Shown here: positions 8,497 through 9,996 of the stretch, in pieces
How the letters are laid out: every line of letters starts with the position of its first letter
Position numbering within the stretch: the first letter of the stretch is position 1
Assembly (NCBI GenBank): GCA_030614645.1
Contig: JAUWTR010000025.1
Coordinates: 1 to 9,996 of the forward strand
Source of the DNA: Candidatus Aminicenantota bacterium
GTDB taxonomy: Bacteria > Acidobacteriota > Aminicenantia > Aminicenantales > Aminicenantaceae
Length of the DNA stretch: 9,996 nt
Reading direction: 5' to 3'
Notes under the pieces: generated by a model
The model's input: the letters and a program-made list of their open reading frames with translations, nothing else
The model's database searches: none
Told to the model about the DNA's origin: nothing
Made by a program: the position numbers and the translations under genes

Positions 8497-9996
<1,500 letters not shown>

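Overview
The window is almost entirely coding. The one visible + strand gene is the 3' end of a gamma-glutamyl hydrolase-like (peptidase C26) gene at the left edge. Everything else lies on the - strand: eleven genes running from the right edge down to position 315. The largest gap between them is 48 nt, and most junctions overlap or touch. I saw no RNA genes, CRISPR arrays, insertion sequences or convincing terminators, and no non-coding stretch over 48 nt.

Read in the direction of transcription (right to left), the first block is the F1 sector of a rotary ATP synthase in the standard bacterial order: atpA (alpha, start just outside the window), atpG (gamma), atpD (beta) and atpC (epsilon). 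The epsilon subunit is unusually short and lacks the C-terminal helical domain. A TrmN6-type tRNA adenine methyltransferase overlaps atpC. The next block is envelope-related. It holds an ABC-2 permease (Wzm type), its ATPase with a C-terminal Wzt-type carbohydrate-binding domain, a small DUF2061 membrane protein, a heptose-1-phosphate nucleotidyltransferase (RfaE2 type) and a YegS/DagK-family lipid kinase. The last gene encodes a divergent biotin/lipoate-protein-ligase-family protein. It converges on the C26 gene with only 4 nt between the stop codons.

The RfaE2-type enzyme and the Wzm/Wzt exporter suggest a Gram-negative bacterium that makes a heptose-containing, ABC-exported surface polysaccharide. 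The base composition looks moderate to slightly AT-rich. The short epsilon subunit, the atypical ligase and the linking of ATP synthase genes to envelope genes fit a poorly characterised or uncultivated lineage better than a model proteobacterium. The sequence alone does not let me name the phylum.

The genes form an apparent single transcription unit joining energy generation, tRNA modification and envelope polysaccharide export. I do not see a clear new defence, mobile or enzymatic system. The observations most worth a second look are the truncated epsilon subunit, the altered biotin-loop motif in the ligase, the altered GGDGT motif in the lipid kinase, and the DUF2061 protein inside the export block.
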